A stretch of DNA of 64,000 nt. It comes from Pacificispira sp040217575. GTDB taxonomy: Bacteria > Pseudomonadota > Alphaproteobacteria > UBA8366 > Aestuariispiraceae. Under the pieces are notes generated by a model. The model saw only the letters and a list, made by a program, of their open reading frames with translations, ran no database searches and was not told the origin of the DNA. The position numbers and the translations under genes are program-made. This document shows, piece by piece, positions 34,848 through 43,234 of the stretch; positions within the stretch are counted from its first letter, which is position 1, and every line of letters starts with the position of its first letter. The stretch spans positions 310,001 through 374,000 of the forward strand of contig JAVJPW010000002.1 of the NCBI GenBank assembly GCA_040217575.1. Reading direction: 5' to 3'.

Positions 34848-35564
34848 ATGCGTCCAAGCGGCCGTAACCCAGATCAGCTTCGCGAGATCGCGCTCGAGCC
34901 GGAGGTGGCCCGTTACGCCGAAGGGTCCTGTATGTCCCGCTTCGGCCACACTCATGTCCTGTGTACGGCGTCGGTGGAAGATGGCGTGCCGCCGTTTCTG
35001 CGCAATTCGGGAAAAGGCTGGGTGACGGCGGAATACGGTATGCTGCCGCGGTCGACCCACAGCCGTATGGACCGCCGCAGAACTGCGGACAGCGGCCGCA
35101 GCCAGGAGATTTCCCGCCTGATCGGCAGGTCCCTGCGCGCGGTTGTCGACACAAAACGCCTGGGTGAGCGTCAGATTCGTGTCGACTGCGATGTGATACA
35201 GGCCGATGGCGGAACCCGCACGGCGGCAATCACCGGCGGTTTTGTGGCGCTGGCGCTTGCGATCCGCCACCTGCGGAAATTGGGCGCAGTGGAAAGCGAC
35301 CCGCTGATCGGATCGGTGGCCGCAATATCCTGCGGTCTTTTCCAGGGTACACCGGTGCTGGATCTGGACTATGATGAGGATTCGAATGCCGATGCGGACG
35401 CCAACTTTGTCCTGACCGGCGCGGGTGGGATTGTCGAAATACAGGGAACGGCCGAAGGCGCGCCCTTCAGCGAGGAACAGTTCATCGAACTGCTCAGGCT
35501 CGCCAGAACGGGATGTGCGGCGCTGACCCAGGCGCAGAATTCGGCCATTGGTGGGGAACCGTAA
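34848..35564 (+). CDS. rph: Ribonuclease PH
   Basis: Phosphorolytic 3'-5' exoribonuclease that trims tRNA and rRNA precursors. The 238-residue protein has MRPSGRNPDQLREIALEPEV at the N-terminus, MSRFGHTHVLCTASVEDGVP, GWVTAEYGMLPRSTHSRMDR with the phosphate-binding Arg cluster, and DCDVIQADGGTRTAAITGGF. Its stop codon overlaps the rdgB start (TAATG), the usual rph-rdgB-hemW order. Confidence 0.98.
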   Translation: MRPSGRNPDQLREIALEPEVARYAEGSCMSRFGHTHVLCTASVEDGVPPFLRNSGKGWVTAEYGMLPRSTHSRMDRRRTADSGRSQEISRLIGRSLRAVVDTKRLGERQIRVDCDVIQADGGTRTAAITGGFVALALAIRHLRKLGAVESDPLIGSVAAISCGLFQGTPVLDLDYDEDSNADADANFVLTGAGGIVEIQGTAEGAPFSEEQFIELLRLARTGCAALTQAQNSAIGGEP

Positions 35565-36163
35565 TGGCGCGACGCTTCGAAAACGAAGCGCTTGTGATCG
35601 CAAGCCACAATCAGGGCAAAGTCCGGGAAATCGCGGAACTCCTGGAACCGTTTGGCATTGCGGTCAAATCGGCGGGCGACATGGGCCTGCCGGAACCGGA
35701 GGAAACCGGATATACCTTCGTCGCCAACGCCATGCTGAAGGCGCGGGCGGCGGCAAGTGCTGCCGGCATGCCGGCGCTTGCGGATGACAGCGGCCTTGCG
35801 ATTGCGGCGCTGAACGGGGCGCCCGGCATCTATTCCGCGCGCTGGGGCGGCAAGCACAAGAATTTCGACCTGGCCATGAACCGCGTCCACCGCACCATGG
35901 CGGGCATCAAGGACAAATCGGCATCGTTCATTTGCGCGCTGTCGCTGGTCTGGCCGGACGGACATGCCGAATGTTTCGAAGGTACGGTAAAGGGGTCGAT
36001 CGTCGATCCCGGCCGCGGTGACAAGGGGTTTGGTTACGACCCGATCTTTCAGCCGGACGGCGATGACCGGACTTTCGGTGAGATGGACCCGGCGGAAAAA
36101 CATGCAATCAGCCATCGCGCCGATGCGTTCCGACAGCTTGTGGCCGCCTGCTTCACAAAATGA
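35564..36163 (+). CDS. rdgB: XTP/dITP diphosphatase RdgB (Ham1 family)
   Basis: House-cleaning pyrophosphatase that removes ITP, dITP and XTP so they are not built into nucleic acids. The 199-residue protein shows LVIASHNQGKVREIAELLEP, TFVANAMLKARAAASAAGMP, ALADDSGLAIAALNGAPGIY and GRGDKGFGYDPIFQPDGDDR, all family hallmarks. The ATG at 35564 overlaps the rph stop; an earlier ATG at 35513 lies within rph. Its stop overlaps the hemW start. Confidence 0.97.
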   Translation: MARRFENEALVIASHNQGKVREIAELLEPFGIAVKSAGDMGLPEPEETGYTFVANAMLKARAAASAAGMPALADDSGLAIAALNGAPGIYSARWGGKHKNFDLAMNRVHRTMAGIKDKSASFICALSLVWPDGHAECFEGTVKGSIVDPGRGDKGFGYDPIFQPDGDDRTFGEMDPAEKHAISHRADAFRQLVAACFTK

Positions 36164-37311
36164 ATGACGCGCTTGCACTTTACGTGCACTGGCCCTTCTG
36201 CAAGGCGAAGTGCCCGTACTGCGATTTCAATTCCCATGTTCGCGATTCCGTGGACCAGGACCGCTGGCGCGACGCGCTTCTGTCGGAACTGGACCATGCG
36301 CTGGACGGGCTTGAGGGGCGGCGTCTGACATCCATTTTCTTCGGTGGCGGGACCCCGTCGCTTATGCCGCCGGAAACGACGGGTGCCGTGATTTCGCGTG
36401 CCATCGCGCGTGCCGCACCGGACCCGGACATCGAAATCACCCTGGAAGCGAACCCGACGTCGGTGGAAGCCGACCGGTTTCGGGCCTATCGCGACGCGGG
36501 CGTCAACCGCGTGTCGCTGGGGGTGCAAAGTTTCAATCCGGACGCCCTGGCCTTCCTGGGCCGCGAACACAGCGCCGAAGACGCCATCCGCGCTATTGAA
36601 CTGGCCCGCGACGTCTTCCCGCGCATATCCTTCGACCTGATCTATGCCCGGCCGGGACAAACGGCGGCGGCATGGGCGGCAGAACTGGAACGCGCGGTCG
36701 AACTGGCGGCCGACCATCTATCGCTTTATCAACTGACCATAGAAGCAGGCACCCGGTTTTTCACCCGCGCCCGACAAGGCGAATGCATGACGGCGGATGA
36801 AGATACCGGCGCCGCGCTTTACGAAGCCACGCAGGAACGGCTCGATGCCTTGGGTCTGGGCGCTTACGAGGTGTCGAATCATGCGCGCCCCGGCGCGGAA
36901 AGCCGCCACAACCTCGCTTATTGGCGCTATCAGGACTATGTCGGCATAGGGCCCGGCGCCCATGGGCGGGTTACGGTCGATGGCGTCAAATGGGCGACGG
37001 TGCGCGAACGCCTGCCGGAACGCTGGCTGGACCTTGTCGGGCGTGATGGTCATGGGTTAAACGAATCCGTTTCGGTGGACCGGGACCAGCAGTTTCAGGA
37101 AATCCTGATGATGGGTCTGCGCCTTCAGGAAGGGGTACAGGAACAAAAGTTGCGCGACGCGACCGGGCATGGCTTCGAAAGCATACCCCCCGACCGGTTT
37201 AAGGACCTTGTCGAAGCCGGGTATGTGACACTATCGGACGGCACCCTGCGCGCGACCATGGCCGGGCGCATCCGACTGAATGCGCTGTTGGATCATCTGT
37301 TGAACGCTTGA
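36160..37311 (+). CDS. hemW: Radical SAM heme chaperone HemW
   Basis: Radical-SAM family protein that binds heme and delivers it to respiratory enzymes; often mis-annotated as coproporphyrinogen III oxidase. The 383-residue protein has the CxxxCxxC cluster motif as HWPFCKAKCPYCDFNSH, FFGGGTPSLMPPETTG, EANPTSVEADRFRAYRDAGV, NRVSLGVQSFNPDALAFLGR and the HemW C-terminal wing. It lacks the HemN N-terminal extension. Translation starts at an ATGA overlap with rdgB. A strong hairpin follows the stop. Confidence 0.95.
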   Translation: MNDALALYVHWPFCKAKCPYCDFNSHVRDSVDQDRWRDALLSELDHALDGLEGRRLTSIFFGGGTPSLMPPETTGAVISRAIARAAPDPDIEITLEANPTSVEADRFRAYRDAGVNRVSLGVQSFNPDALAFLGREHSAEDAIRAIELARDVFPRISFDLIYARPGQTAAAWAAELERAVELAADHLSLYQLTIEAGTRFFTRARQGECMTADEDTGAALYEATQERLDALGLGAYEVSNHARPGAESRHNLAYWRYQDYVGIGPGAHGRVTVDGVKWATVRERLPERWLDLVGRDGHGLNESVSVDRDQQFQEILMMGLRLQEGVQEQKLRDATGHGFESIPPDRFKDLVEAGYVTLSDGTLRATMAGRIRLNALLDHLLNA

Positions 37312-37330
37312 GCGCCCCCGAGGGGGGCGC
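37312..37330. terminator. Stem-loop between convergent hemW and the 79-residue gene
   Basis: GCGCCCCC (37312-37319) pairs perfectly with GGGGGCGC (37323-37330) around a three-base loop. It starts right after the hemW stop and ends just before the stop of the minus-strand gene, so it could end both transcripts. There is no clear T-run on either side, so it may act as an mRNA 3' end stabiliser instead. Confidence 0.6.
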
Positions 37331-37333
37331 CAT

Positions 37334-37573
37334 TCAGATCAGCGCATCCGCATCATAGGTCGCTAGCGTGACGACCAGCAGCTGGCCATCTTCCGTCGTA
37401 TTTATATCCCGGCGGAGTTCAGCCACTTTTGCGGCGCATTCCCGCGCGTAGGGACATGCATCGCGAATGCCGCATGTGGCCAGTCTTTGCGCAATTTTCT
37501 GTGCACCGCCGCCGGCCCCGTCCCCAATCAGGGAATAGGCGTAATCCAGCGAATTCTTGCATCCGGAAATCAT
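37334..37573 (-). CDS. Small cysteine-containing protein, unknown
   Basis: A 79-residue protein not recognised. It has four cysteines (Cys5 in MISGCKN and three in TCGIRDACPYARECAAK), spaced so that they could bind a metal or form disulfides, though no signal peptide is present. The C-terminus VVTLATYDADALI is hydrophobic but short. It is convergent with hemW and ends at their shared hairpin. A CtrA-type site lies about 53 bases upstream of its start. A short GTGAGG precedes the ATG at a workable distance. Confidence 0.6.
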   Translation of the reverse strand: MISGCKNSLDYAYSLIGDGAGGGAQKIAQRLATCGIRDACPYARECAAKVAELRRDINTTEDGQLLVVTLATYDADALI

Positions 37574-37625
37574 CCGTGCCTCACCACCCAGTATCGATCG
37601 CGGGAAACACGCTAGCCAGTGCTGG

Positions 37626-37640
37626 TTAACGGTTGGTTAA
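37626..37640. promoter_or_regulatory. Perfect CtrA-type site TTAA-N7-TTAA
   Basis: TTAA at 37626-37629, seven bases (CGGTTGG), TTAA at 37637-37640. This matches the full CtrA-binding consensus of alphaproteobacteria. It lies in the 245-base gap between two divergent small genes and has nearly the same flanks (GGTTAACGG.TGGTTAA) as the site at 54483. Which gene it controls is not known. Confidence 0.6.
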
Positions 37641-37818
37641 GGCTGCACCTGAAAATCGTAAGAAATTCGAACTCCGGATGGACAACAGTTGTGAACCCCG
37701 GTCATTTTCGAACCACCACCAAAGGTAGGTAAAATTTATCGGTGTGATTTACCAATTATTTACCCATCCGGGATAGGGTGCGGCGCATTGCTGGATTCAC
37801 GAACACGTGGAGACAAAA

Positions 37819-38022
37819 ATGGTACCCGACAGAAATGACAGGATTGAAGACGCGGTTGATACCTTGCGCGATGCGTGGGGAACCGGTGCCCTTCCGTTCG
37901 CATCGGCGCGCCGGATGGAATGCATCTTCTATCAGGACCAGGCCGGGCTGCGGTACTGGACGTCGATTGAACGTGCCCTGGCGAATCGCAAACAGGCGAA
38001 CGATTCCGCCGCAAACGGTTGA
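37819..38022 (+). CDS. Small protein of unknown function
   Basis: A 67-residue protein, MVPDRNDRIEDAVDTLRDAW onward, mixed charge, no signal or membrane segment and no motif that I recognise. GTGGAG six bases before the ATG supports the start; a GTG at 37807 overlaps that site. The next feature is a strong terminator-like hairpin at 38075, which would end its transcript before dapD. The preceding gap holds a CtrA-type site and the inverted pair GGTAAA...TTTACC around 37730. Confidence 0.6.
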   Translation: MVPDRNDRIEDAVDTLRDAWGTGALPFASARRMECIFYQDQAGLRYWTSIERALANRKQANDSAANG

Positions 38023-38074
38023 CGGTCGGCGGAAACCCGACAGGATTTGACGCAATGATGGGTGCTTGACCCGG

Positions 38075-38111
38075 ACGCCGCGCGCGATAAGGTGCGCGGC
38101 GTTGTTTGTTT
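38075..38111 (+). terminator. Terminator-like hairpin before dapD
   Basis: ACGCCGCGC (38075-38083) pairs perfectly with GCGCGGCGT (38094-38102) around a ten-base loop, followed by TGTTTGTTT. It lies 52 bases after the small gene at 37819 and 55 bases before dapD. It most simply ends the small gene's transcript; an attenuator for dapD is the alternative. Confidence 0.75.
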
Positions 38112-38165
38112 GCCCCGCCGATCCCGAAAACCGTACTCATTCATTCCGTTGGGGAGGTCCAGTTC

Positions 38166-39038
38166 ATGGCCCATGACGATCTGAAAGCGACCATCGAATC
38201 CGCTTTCGACCGATTGCAGGATATCAGCACCGAAACGAAGGGAGAGGTTCGCGAAGCCGTTGACGAAACCCTGTTGCTGCTGGATTCCGGCAAGCTGCGC
38301 GTGGCCGAACGCAACCAGGACCCGGCCGCTGCAAACGATCCGGCACAGCGCTGGGTCGTCAATCAATGGGCCAAGAAGGCGGTTCTTCTGTCGTTCCGGC
38401 TGAACGACATGACGACCATTCCGGGCGGTCCCGGTACCGACACGAACTGGTGGGATAAGGTTCCGTCCAAATTCGCCGGGTGGGGGGAAGCGGAATTTCG
38501 CGCGGCCGGGTTCCGCGCCGTTCCGAACTGCACTGTGCGCCGGTCCGCCCATATCGCGCCGGGCGTCGTCCTGATGCCGTGTTTCGTCAATCTGGGCGCC
38601 TTTGTCGACAGCGGAACGATGGTCGATACCTGGGCAACCGTTGGGTCCTGCGCGCAGATCGGCAAGAATGTGCACCTTTCCGGCGGGGCCGGGATCGGCG
38701 GCGTCCTGGAACCGTTGCAGGCGGGCCCGGTTATCATCGAGGACAATTGTTTCATCGGCGCGCGGTCCGAAGTGGTCGAAGGTGTCGTGGTCGAAGAAGG
38801 GTCCGTCCTGTCCATGGGCGTCTATATCGGCCAGTCGACGAAGATCATCGACCGCACGACGGGCGAAGTCTTCATGGGCCGCGTCCCGGCCTATTCCGTC
38901 GTTGTGTCGGGGTCCATGCCCGGCAAGCCGCTGCCGGACGGGTCGCCCGGACCGTCGCTTTATTGTGCCGTCATTATCAAACGGGTCGACGAACGCACCC
39001 GTTCCAAGACATCCATCAACGAACTGCTTCGGACCTGA
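38166..39038 (+). CDS. dapD: Tetrahydrodipicolinate N-succinyltransferase
   Basis: Succinyl-CoA-dependent acyltransferase in the succinylase branch of diaminopimelate and lysine synthesis. The 290-residue protein has an N-terminal helical domain (DLKATIESAFDRLQDISTET) and a left-handed beta-helix of hexapeptide repeats (RRSAHIAPGVVLMPCFVNLG, VEGVVVEEGSVLSMGVYIGQ). The ATG at 38166 has GGGAGG eight bases upstream; the frame extends to 38106 without a ribosome-binding site. dapE, the next step but one, follows seven bases later. Confidence 0.97.
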   Translation: MAHDDLKATIESAFDRLQDISTETKGEVREAVDETLLLLDSGKLRVAERNQDPAAANDPAQRWVVNQWAKKAVLLSFRLNDMTTIPGGPGTDTNWWDKVPSKFAGWGEAEFRAAGFRAVPNCTVRRSAHIAPGVVLMPCFVNLGAFVDSGTMVDTWATVGSCAQIGKNVHLSGGAGIGGVLEPLQAGPVIIEDNCFIGARSEVVEGVVVEEGSVLSMGVYIGQSTKIIDRTTGEVFMGRVPAYSVVVSGSMPGKPLPDGSPGPSLYCAVIIKRVDERTRSKTSINELLRT

Positions 39039-39045
39039 TCCGGTC

Positions 39046-40209
39046 ATGGCTGTCGTCGACCCTGTATCCCTGACCCAGGATTTGATCCGCTGTCCCAGCG
39101 TGACGCCGGCGGAAGGCGGTGCGCTGGACCTGCTGCAGTCGGTTCTGGAAGGGCTGGGTTTTGTCGTCACCCGACTTCCGTTCGAGGAAGAGGGGACGGA
39201 CCCGGTCGACAATCTTTATGCCCGCCTGGGCACTGCGTCGCCGAACCTGTGTTTCGCCGGCCATACCGATGTTGTTCCGGTCGGACAGGCGGACCAGTGG
39301 ACAGCCGATCCGTTCGCGGCGACGGTGCGCGACGGCATGCTGATCGGACGCGGCGCATCGGATATGAAGGGCGCGATCGCCGCCTGGGTCGCAGCCGTAT
39401 CCAAGGCGCTGGACGCGGGCGGCATTCCCGGGTCTGTCAGCCTGCTGATCACCGGGGATGAGGAAGGCCCCGCCATTAACGGGACGCGTAAAATGCTGGA
39501 TGCGCTGGCCGCCCGTGGGGAAAAGATCGACCATTGCATCACCGGGGAACCGACGAACCCCGCCGAACTGGGCACGATGATGAAGATCGGTCGCCGCGGC
39601 AGCCTGAACGGCGAAATTTTCGCCCATGGGGTGCAGGGGCATACCGGCTATCCGCATCTGGCGGACAATGCCGCCCATCGGTTGAGCCTTATGCTGGCGG
39701 CGCTGGTCAACTGGCGCATCGACGAAGGGACGGACCATTTTGAACCGTCCGTCCTGTCGATCACGAAGGTCGACGTCGATAACGAGGCAACGAACGTCAT
39801 CCCGGCTGAAGCCTATGCCAGGTTCAATGTCCGATTCAACGACCTGCATACCGGTGCGTCGCTGGAAGAAAAAATCCGCACGCTTCTGACGGCGGCGGCC
39901 GGCGACGGTGCGCGGTTTGACCTGAAAATCCGGGTGTCGGGGGAAAGTTTCCTGACACCGCCGGGGCTTCTGTCGGACCTGCTTACCGCGGCTTGCGTGG
40001 ACATAACCGGGAACAGCCCCGACCTGAGCACGACCGGCGGCACGTCGGATTCCCGTTTCATCAAGGATCATTGCCCGGTCGTCGACTTCGGTCTGGTGGG
40101 ACAGACGATGCACCAGGTCGATGAACGGGTCGCGGTCGCGGAGATCGAAGCGTTGAGCGACATTTACGCCCACGTGATCACCCATTATTTCACAAGGGCG
40201 GCGGCGTGA
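39046..40209 (+). CDS. dapE: Succinyl-diaminopimelate desuccinylase
   Basis: Zinc-dependent M20-family hydrolase that frees LL-diaminopimelate from its succinyl form. The 387-residue protein shows CFAGHTDVVPVGQADQWTAD (metal His), GRGASDMKGAIAAWVAAVSK (bridging Asp), LLITGDEEGPAINGTRKMLD (catalytic Glu pair), and STTGGTSDSRFIKDHCPVVD near the C-terminus. The start at 39046 follows the dapD stop by seven bases; the open frame continues upstream only within dapD. The stop overlaps the next start (GTGA). Confidence 0.97.
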   Translation: MAVVDPVSLTQDLIRCPSVTPAEGGALDLLQSVLEGLGFVVTRLPFEEEGTDPVDNLYARLGTASPNLCFAGHTDVVPVGQADQWTADPFAATVRDGMLIGRGASDMKGAIAAWVAAVSKALDAGGIPGSVSLLITGDEEGPAINGTRKMLDALAARGEKIDHCITGEPTNPAELGTMMKIGRRGSLNGEIFAHGVQGHTGYPHLADNAAHRLSLMLAALVNWRIDEGTDHFEPSVLSITKVDVDNEATNVIPAEAYARFNVRFNDLHTGASLEEKIRTLLTAAAGDGARFDLKIRVSGESFLTPPGLLSDLLTAACVDITGNSPDLSTTGGTSDSRFIKDHCPVVDFGLVGQTMHQVDERVAVAEIEALSDIYAHVITHYFTRAAA

Positions 40210-40787
40210 AACCTGCAGGCCTGGCGGAGACCGCAGGATGTCTCGCGGCCGGGGCCAAAGCCTTTCTGTTGCGGGCAGAGGCGCTGCAAGGGTTCGGGAC
40301 GGACCGGGATTCCTTCCTGAAATGCTTCTGGGGCCCGACTCTCGCCTATCCGCTTTATCTGATCGCGATGGTGCAGATCGACCCGATGCTGTCCGGGAAC
40401 GGGGCGGTGCCGGACTTTGGGTGGATTGCGGCGCGCACGATCGGCTATGTCATCGCGTGGATCTATTGGCCGGTACTGCTGGAAGTGGTCTGCGACCGCG
40501 TCGGACGACCGGAAGCATGGGTGCCTTTGATCGTCGCTCTGGTCTGGACGATGCTGGTTCCGATGCTGATCCAGATCGTCCTTATTTTGGGGGTGGGGCC
40601 GGGGTCATTCCTGTTCGGCGCACCGCTGCTTGCGGTTCAGATCTGGATGCTGGTCGTGCACGGTTGGCTGCTGCGGCAATATCTGTCGACCAACCTGCCC
40701 CTGACGATCGCCCTGGTGCTGGGCGACTTCATTTTGAGCCGGTTTCTGCACGTCATCGAAGAAAGCATTGCCCGCGCGGCGATGTAA
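40206..40787 (+). CDS. Membrane protein of unknown function (Yip1-like by appearance)
   Basis: A 193-residue protein with four or five hydrophobic helices: CFWGPTLAYPLYLIAMVQID, TIGYVIAWIYWPVLLEVVCD, VPLIVALVWTMLVPMLIQIV, LLAVQIWMLVVHGWLL and LPLTIALVLGDFILS. It looks like alphaproteobacterial Yip1/YckC-type small membrane proteins, but no motif settles it. The start is GTG, overlapping the dapE stop (GTGA), so it is translated with the lysine genes. It converges with xthA, eight bases apart. Confidence 0.75.
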   Translation: MKPAGLAETAGCLAAGAKAFLLRAEALQGFGTDRDSFLKCFWGPTLAYPLYLIAMVQIDPMLSGNGAVPDFGWIAARTIGYVIAWIYWPVLLEVVCDRVGRPEAWVPLIVALVWTMLVPMLIQIVLILGVGPGSFLFGAPLLAVQIWMLVVHGWLLRQYLSTNLPLTIALVLGDFILSRFLHVIEESIARAAM

Positions 40788-40794
40788 TAAGCCG

Positions 40795-41586
40795 TCAGTC
40801 CGCCAGATCGACGATGACCGGCGCATGGTCGGACGGTTTTTCCCAGCCCCGGGCGTCTTTCACGACATCCATCGACCGGACGGTTCCGGCCACGGATGGC
40901 GTCGCCCAGACATGGTCCAGCCGCCGGCCCTTGTCCGCCCCGCGCCAGTCCTTCGCGCGGTAGCTCCACCATGTATAAAGCTTCTCTTCGTCGGGGACGA
41001 ACTTGCGCATGCAGTCCACCCAGCGGAAAGCTTCCTGTGCGGCGTTGAATTTTTCCACCTCGATCGGGGTATGGCTGACAACCTTCAAAAGCTGCTTGTG
41101 GGACCATACGTCGTGTTCCAACGGGGCAATATTCAGATCGCCGACGACCATGACCTTGTCGTCTGCCTTTCGGTTGGCAGGGAACCAGTCCCGCATTTCG
41201 TCGACGAAATCCAGTTTGTGGCCGAACTTGTCGTTGATCGTGCGGTCCGGTTCGTCGCCGCCCGCCGGAACGTATAGGGAATGCACCTCCAGCCCGTTCG
41301 GCAGGCGCGCGAAAACATGCCGCCCGTCCGCCTTGCCGGTCCATTCATGACGCCCGACATTCGACAGCGGCAGTTTGGACAGGATGCACACGCCGTTATA
41401 GCTTTTGATCCCGTTGATCGCGATATGGGGATATCCCAGCGCGATGATGTCCGCATGCGGGAACTGGTCGTCGTGAACCTTGGTTTCCTGAAGACAGATG
41501 ACATCCGGCGCCATTTCTTCCGCCAGTTGACGTACGATCGGCATGCGAAGGCGCACCGAATTGATGTTCCAGGTTGCTATGCGCAT
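40795..41586 (-). CDS. xthA: Exodeoxyribonuclease III (AP endonuclease)
   Basis: Cuts DNA at abasic sites and degrades 3' ends in base-excision repair. The 263-residue protein starts MRIATWNINSVRLRMPIVRQ and shows VICLQETKVHDDQFP (metal Glu), VMVVGDLNIAPLEHDVW (catalytic Asp-Asn), RRLDHVWATP and SDHAPVIVDL (catalytic His), the full EEP-nuclease set. The ATG at 41586 matches the family; the open frame runs on to 42021 inside the next gene on the same strand and is not coding there. Confidence 0.96.
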   Translation of the reverse strand: MRIATWNINSVRLRMPIVRQLAEEMAPDVICLQETKVHDDQFPHADIIALGYPHIAINGIKSYNGVCILSKLPLSNVGRHEWTGKADGRHVFARLPNGLEVHSLYVPAGGDEPDRTINDKFGHKLDFVDEMRDWFPANRKADDKVMVVGDLNIAPLEHDVWSHKQLLKVVSHTPIEVEKFNAAQEAFRWVDCMRKFVPDEEKLYTWWSYRAKDWRGADKGRRLDHVWATPSVAGTVRSMDVVKDARGWEKPSDHAPVIVDLAD

Positions 41587-41591
41587 GCGCG

Positions 41592-42371
41592 TTACCGTCC
41601 TTTTTCCGTAGCATAGGCCCGGGCTGCGTCGCCGAAGGCCTTGAACATGGCCTGACTGAGAGGCCATTTGAATGCGGTGGGGTGTTCCGGGTGCCACTGG
41701 ACGCTCAACAGATAGCCCGGCGCGTCCGGCAGGCTCACCGCTTCGATCAATCCGTCGTCGCTGACGGCTTCGACGAAAAGCCCGTCGCCGATCCGGTCGA
41801 TCGCCTGTGCATGAAGCGAGTTGATCATCACTTCCCCGGTTCGCCCGACCAGCCGTTCCAGCATGCCGCCCGGCTTCACATCGATCGGGTGCGCTTCGCC
41901 GTAGCGTTGTTCCAGGGGAACGTCCCGGCGCATGCGGTGGTCGCGCTTGCCGGGCAGTTCCTGCACGTTCTGATGCAGGGTTCCGCCCATGACGACATTC
42001 AGTTCCTGGTGCCCGCGGCAAACGGCAAAGATCGGCAGGCCCCGGTCGATGGCCTTTCGGATCAGCGGCAGCGTTACCGCGTCACGGGCCGGGTCACGGT
42101 CGGTTCCGTCGCGAAAGGCCGGCCCGTCATAATGTTCCGGTTCGACATTGGACGGGCTTCCGGTCAGAAACAGCCCGTCGATCCGGTCCAGAAGCGCATC
42201 CAGGTCCAGGTGGTCGGCCATGGCCGGAATGATCATGGGAACGGCGTCCGCACCGTCGGCGACGGCGGCCAGGTATTTGTGTCCGACCTGATGGTAGAAA
42301 CCGCCTTCGTCGCTGGTGCGCGTGCACGCGGAAACGCCGATCAGAGGCATGGGCATGGGGTGGATACTCAC
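41592..42371 (-). CDS. Class I glutamine amidotransferase (PuuD-like gamma-glutamyl-GABA hydrolase family)
   Basis: A 259-residue enzyme of the peptidase C26 family. The nucleophile elbow is FAVCRGHQELNVVMGG, and the catalytic His-Glu pair is in VQWHPEHPTAF. The N-terminus PLIGVSACTR followed by HQVGHKYLAAVADGADAVPM resembles PuuD, which hydrolyses gamma-glutamyl-GABA in putrescine breakdown. No other puu genes are nearby, so the physiological substrate is uncertain. Its stop is five bases from the xthA start, so the two are probably one transcript. Confidence 0.9.
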   Translation of the reverse strand: MSIHPMPMPLIGVSACTRTSDEGGFYHQVGHKYLAAVADGADAVPMIIPAMADHLDLDALLDRIDGLFLTGSPSNVEPEHYDGPAFRDGTDRDPARDAVTLPLIRKAIDRGLPIFAVCRGHQELNVVMGGTLHQNVQELPGKRDHRMRRDVPLEQRYGEAHPIDVKPGGMLERLVGRTGEVMINSLHAQAIDRIGDGLFVEAVSDDGLIEAVSLPDAPGYLLSVQWHPEHPTAFKWPLSQAMFKAFGDAARAYATEKGR

Positions 42372-42439
42372 GTTGGATTGAAGGTCCGTCAGTCATACGC
42401 GGCTTGCCCGGACGGGGCAATCAAACCTAATTAACTGCC

Positions 42440-43234
42440 ATGGACGGATTGGTCGAAACCCTTATCACCTACAAGTCACTGGTCGTCGGTGGCTGGATCG
42501 CGCTCTTCTTCCTGGGGGAACGTCTGCTGCCGGCGGCGGCGGTTCCGCTGGATCCGCACGCGAAGCTTCTGCGGCTGGTCAACAATGGCGGCCTGTTCGG
42601 TGCCAATGTGATTCTGTCCGTCCTTGTCGTCATCCCGGTCAGCGCCTGGGCGGCCGCCACCGCGCCGGAATGGCGCACGGATTTCGTCCCCTGGTGGCAA
42701 GGCTGGCAGGGGCTGATCCTGGACCTTCTGATTCTGGACTGCCTGATCTACTGGTGGCACCGGTTCAACCATATGATTCCCGTGCTGTGGCGGTTTCACG
42801 AAATCCATCACCTGGATGAAACGCTGGATACAACAACTGCACTGCGCTTCCACTGGGGTGAGGTGCTGTTGTCGGCGGGGGTTCGCGCGCTGATCATCCT
42901 GTCGCTGGATTTCCCGATCGAAAGTGTGCTGATCTTTGAAACGCAGGTCCTGCTGGCCGCGATCTTCGCGCATTCAAACCTGCGCCTGCCAGCGTGGTTG
43001 GAACGCGCCCTGGGCTGGGTTGTGATCACGCCTGCGATCCATTGGGTTCACCACCATGCGGTCCGGCGGGACACGGATTCGAACTATGGCAATCTGTTCA
43101 GTTTCTGGGATCGGATTTTCGGTTCATTCAGTCCGAACCGGCGGGAGCCTGATATGAAGATCGGCGTGGAAAGGGAACCGGAAAAACCGTTCCTGCACCT
43201 GTTTGTCCGCCCGTTTGAGGCGCGTCAGAACTGA
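42440..43234 (+). CDS. Sterol desaturase / fatty acid hydroxylase family membrane protein
   Basis: A 264-residue integral membrane di-iron enzyme by family. It carries the histidine boxes HRFNH and FHEIHHLDETLDTTT near residues 110-135, and IHWVHHHAVRRDTDSNYGNL near 200. Four hydrophobic helices surround them. The family hydroxylates or desaturates sterols, hopanoid-like lipids, alkyl-glycerols or ornithine lipids; the substrate cannot be told here. It is divergent from the amidotransferase and overlaps the end of the DUF1223 gene by ten bases tail to tail. Confidence 0.9.
   Translation: MDGLVETLITYKSLVVGGWIALFFLGERLLPAAAVPLDPHAKLLRLVNNGGLFGANVILSVLVVIPVSAWAAATAPEWRTDFVPWWQGWQGLILDLLILDCLIYWWHRFNHMIPVLWRFHEIHHLDETLDTTTALRFHWGEVLLSAGVRALIILSLDFPIESVLIFETQVLLAAIFAHSNLRLPAWLERALGWVVITPAIHWVHHHAVRRDTDSNYGNLFSFWDRIFGSFSPNRREPDMKIGVEREPEKPFLHLFVRPFEARQN

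Noticed and set aside
43225..43234. Tail-to-tail overlap of the sterol-desaturase-family and DUF1223 genes as an error
   Set aside because: Both C-termini look normal; a ten-base convergent overlap is common in compact genomes.
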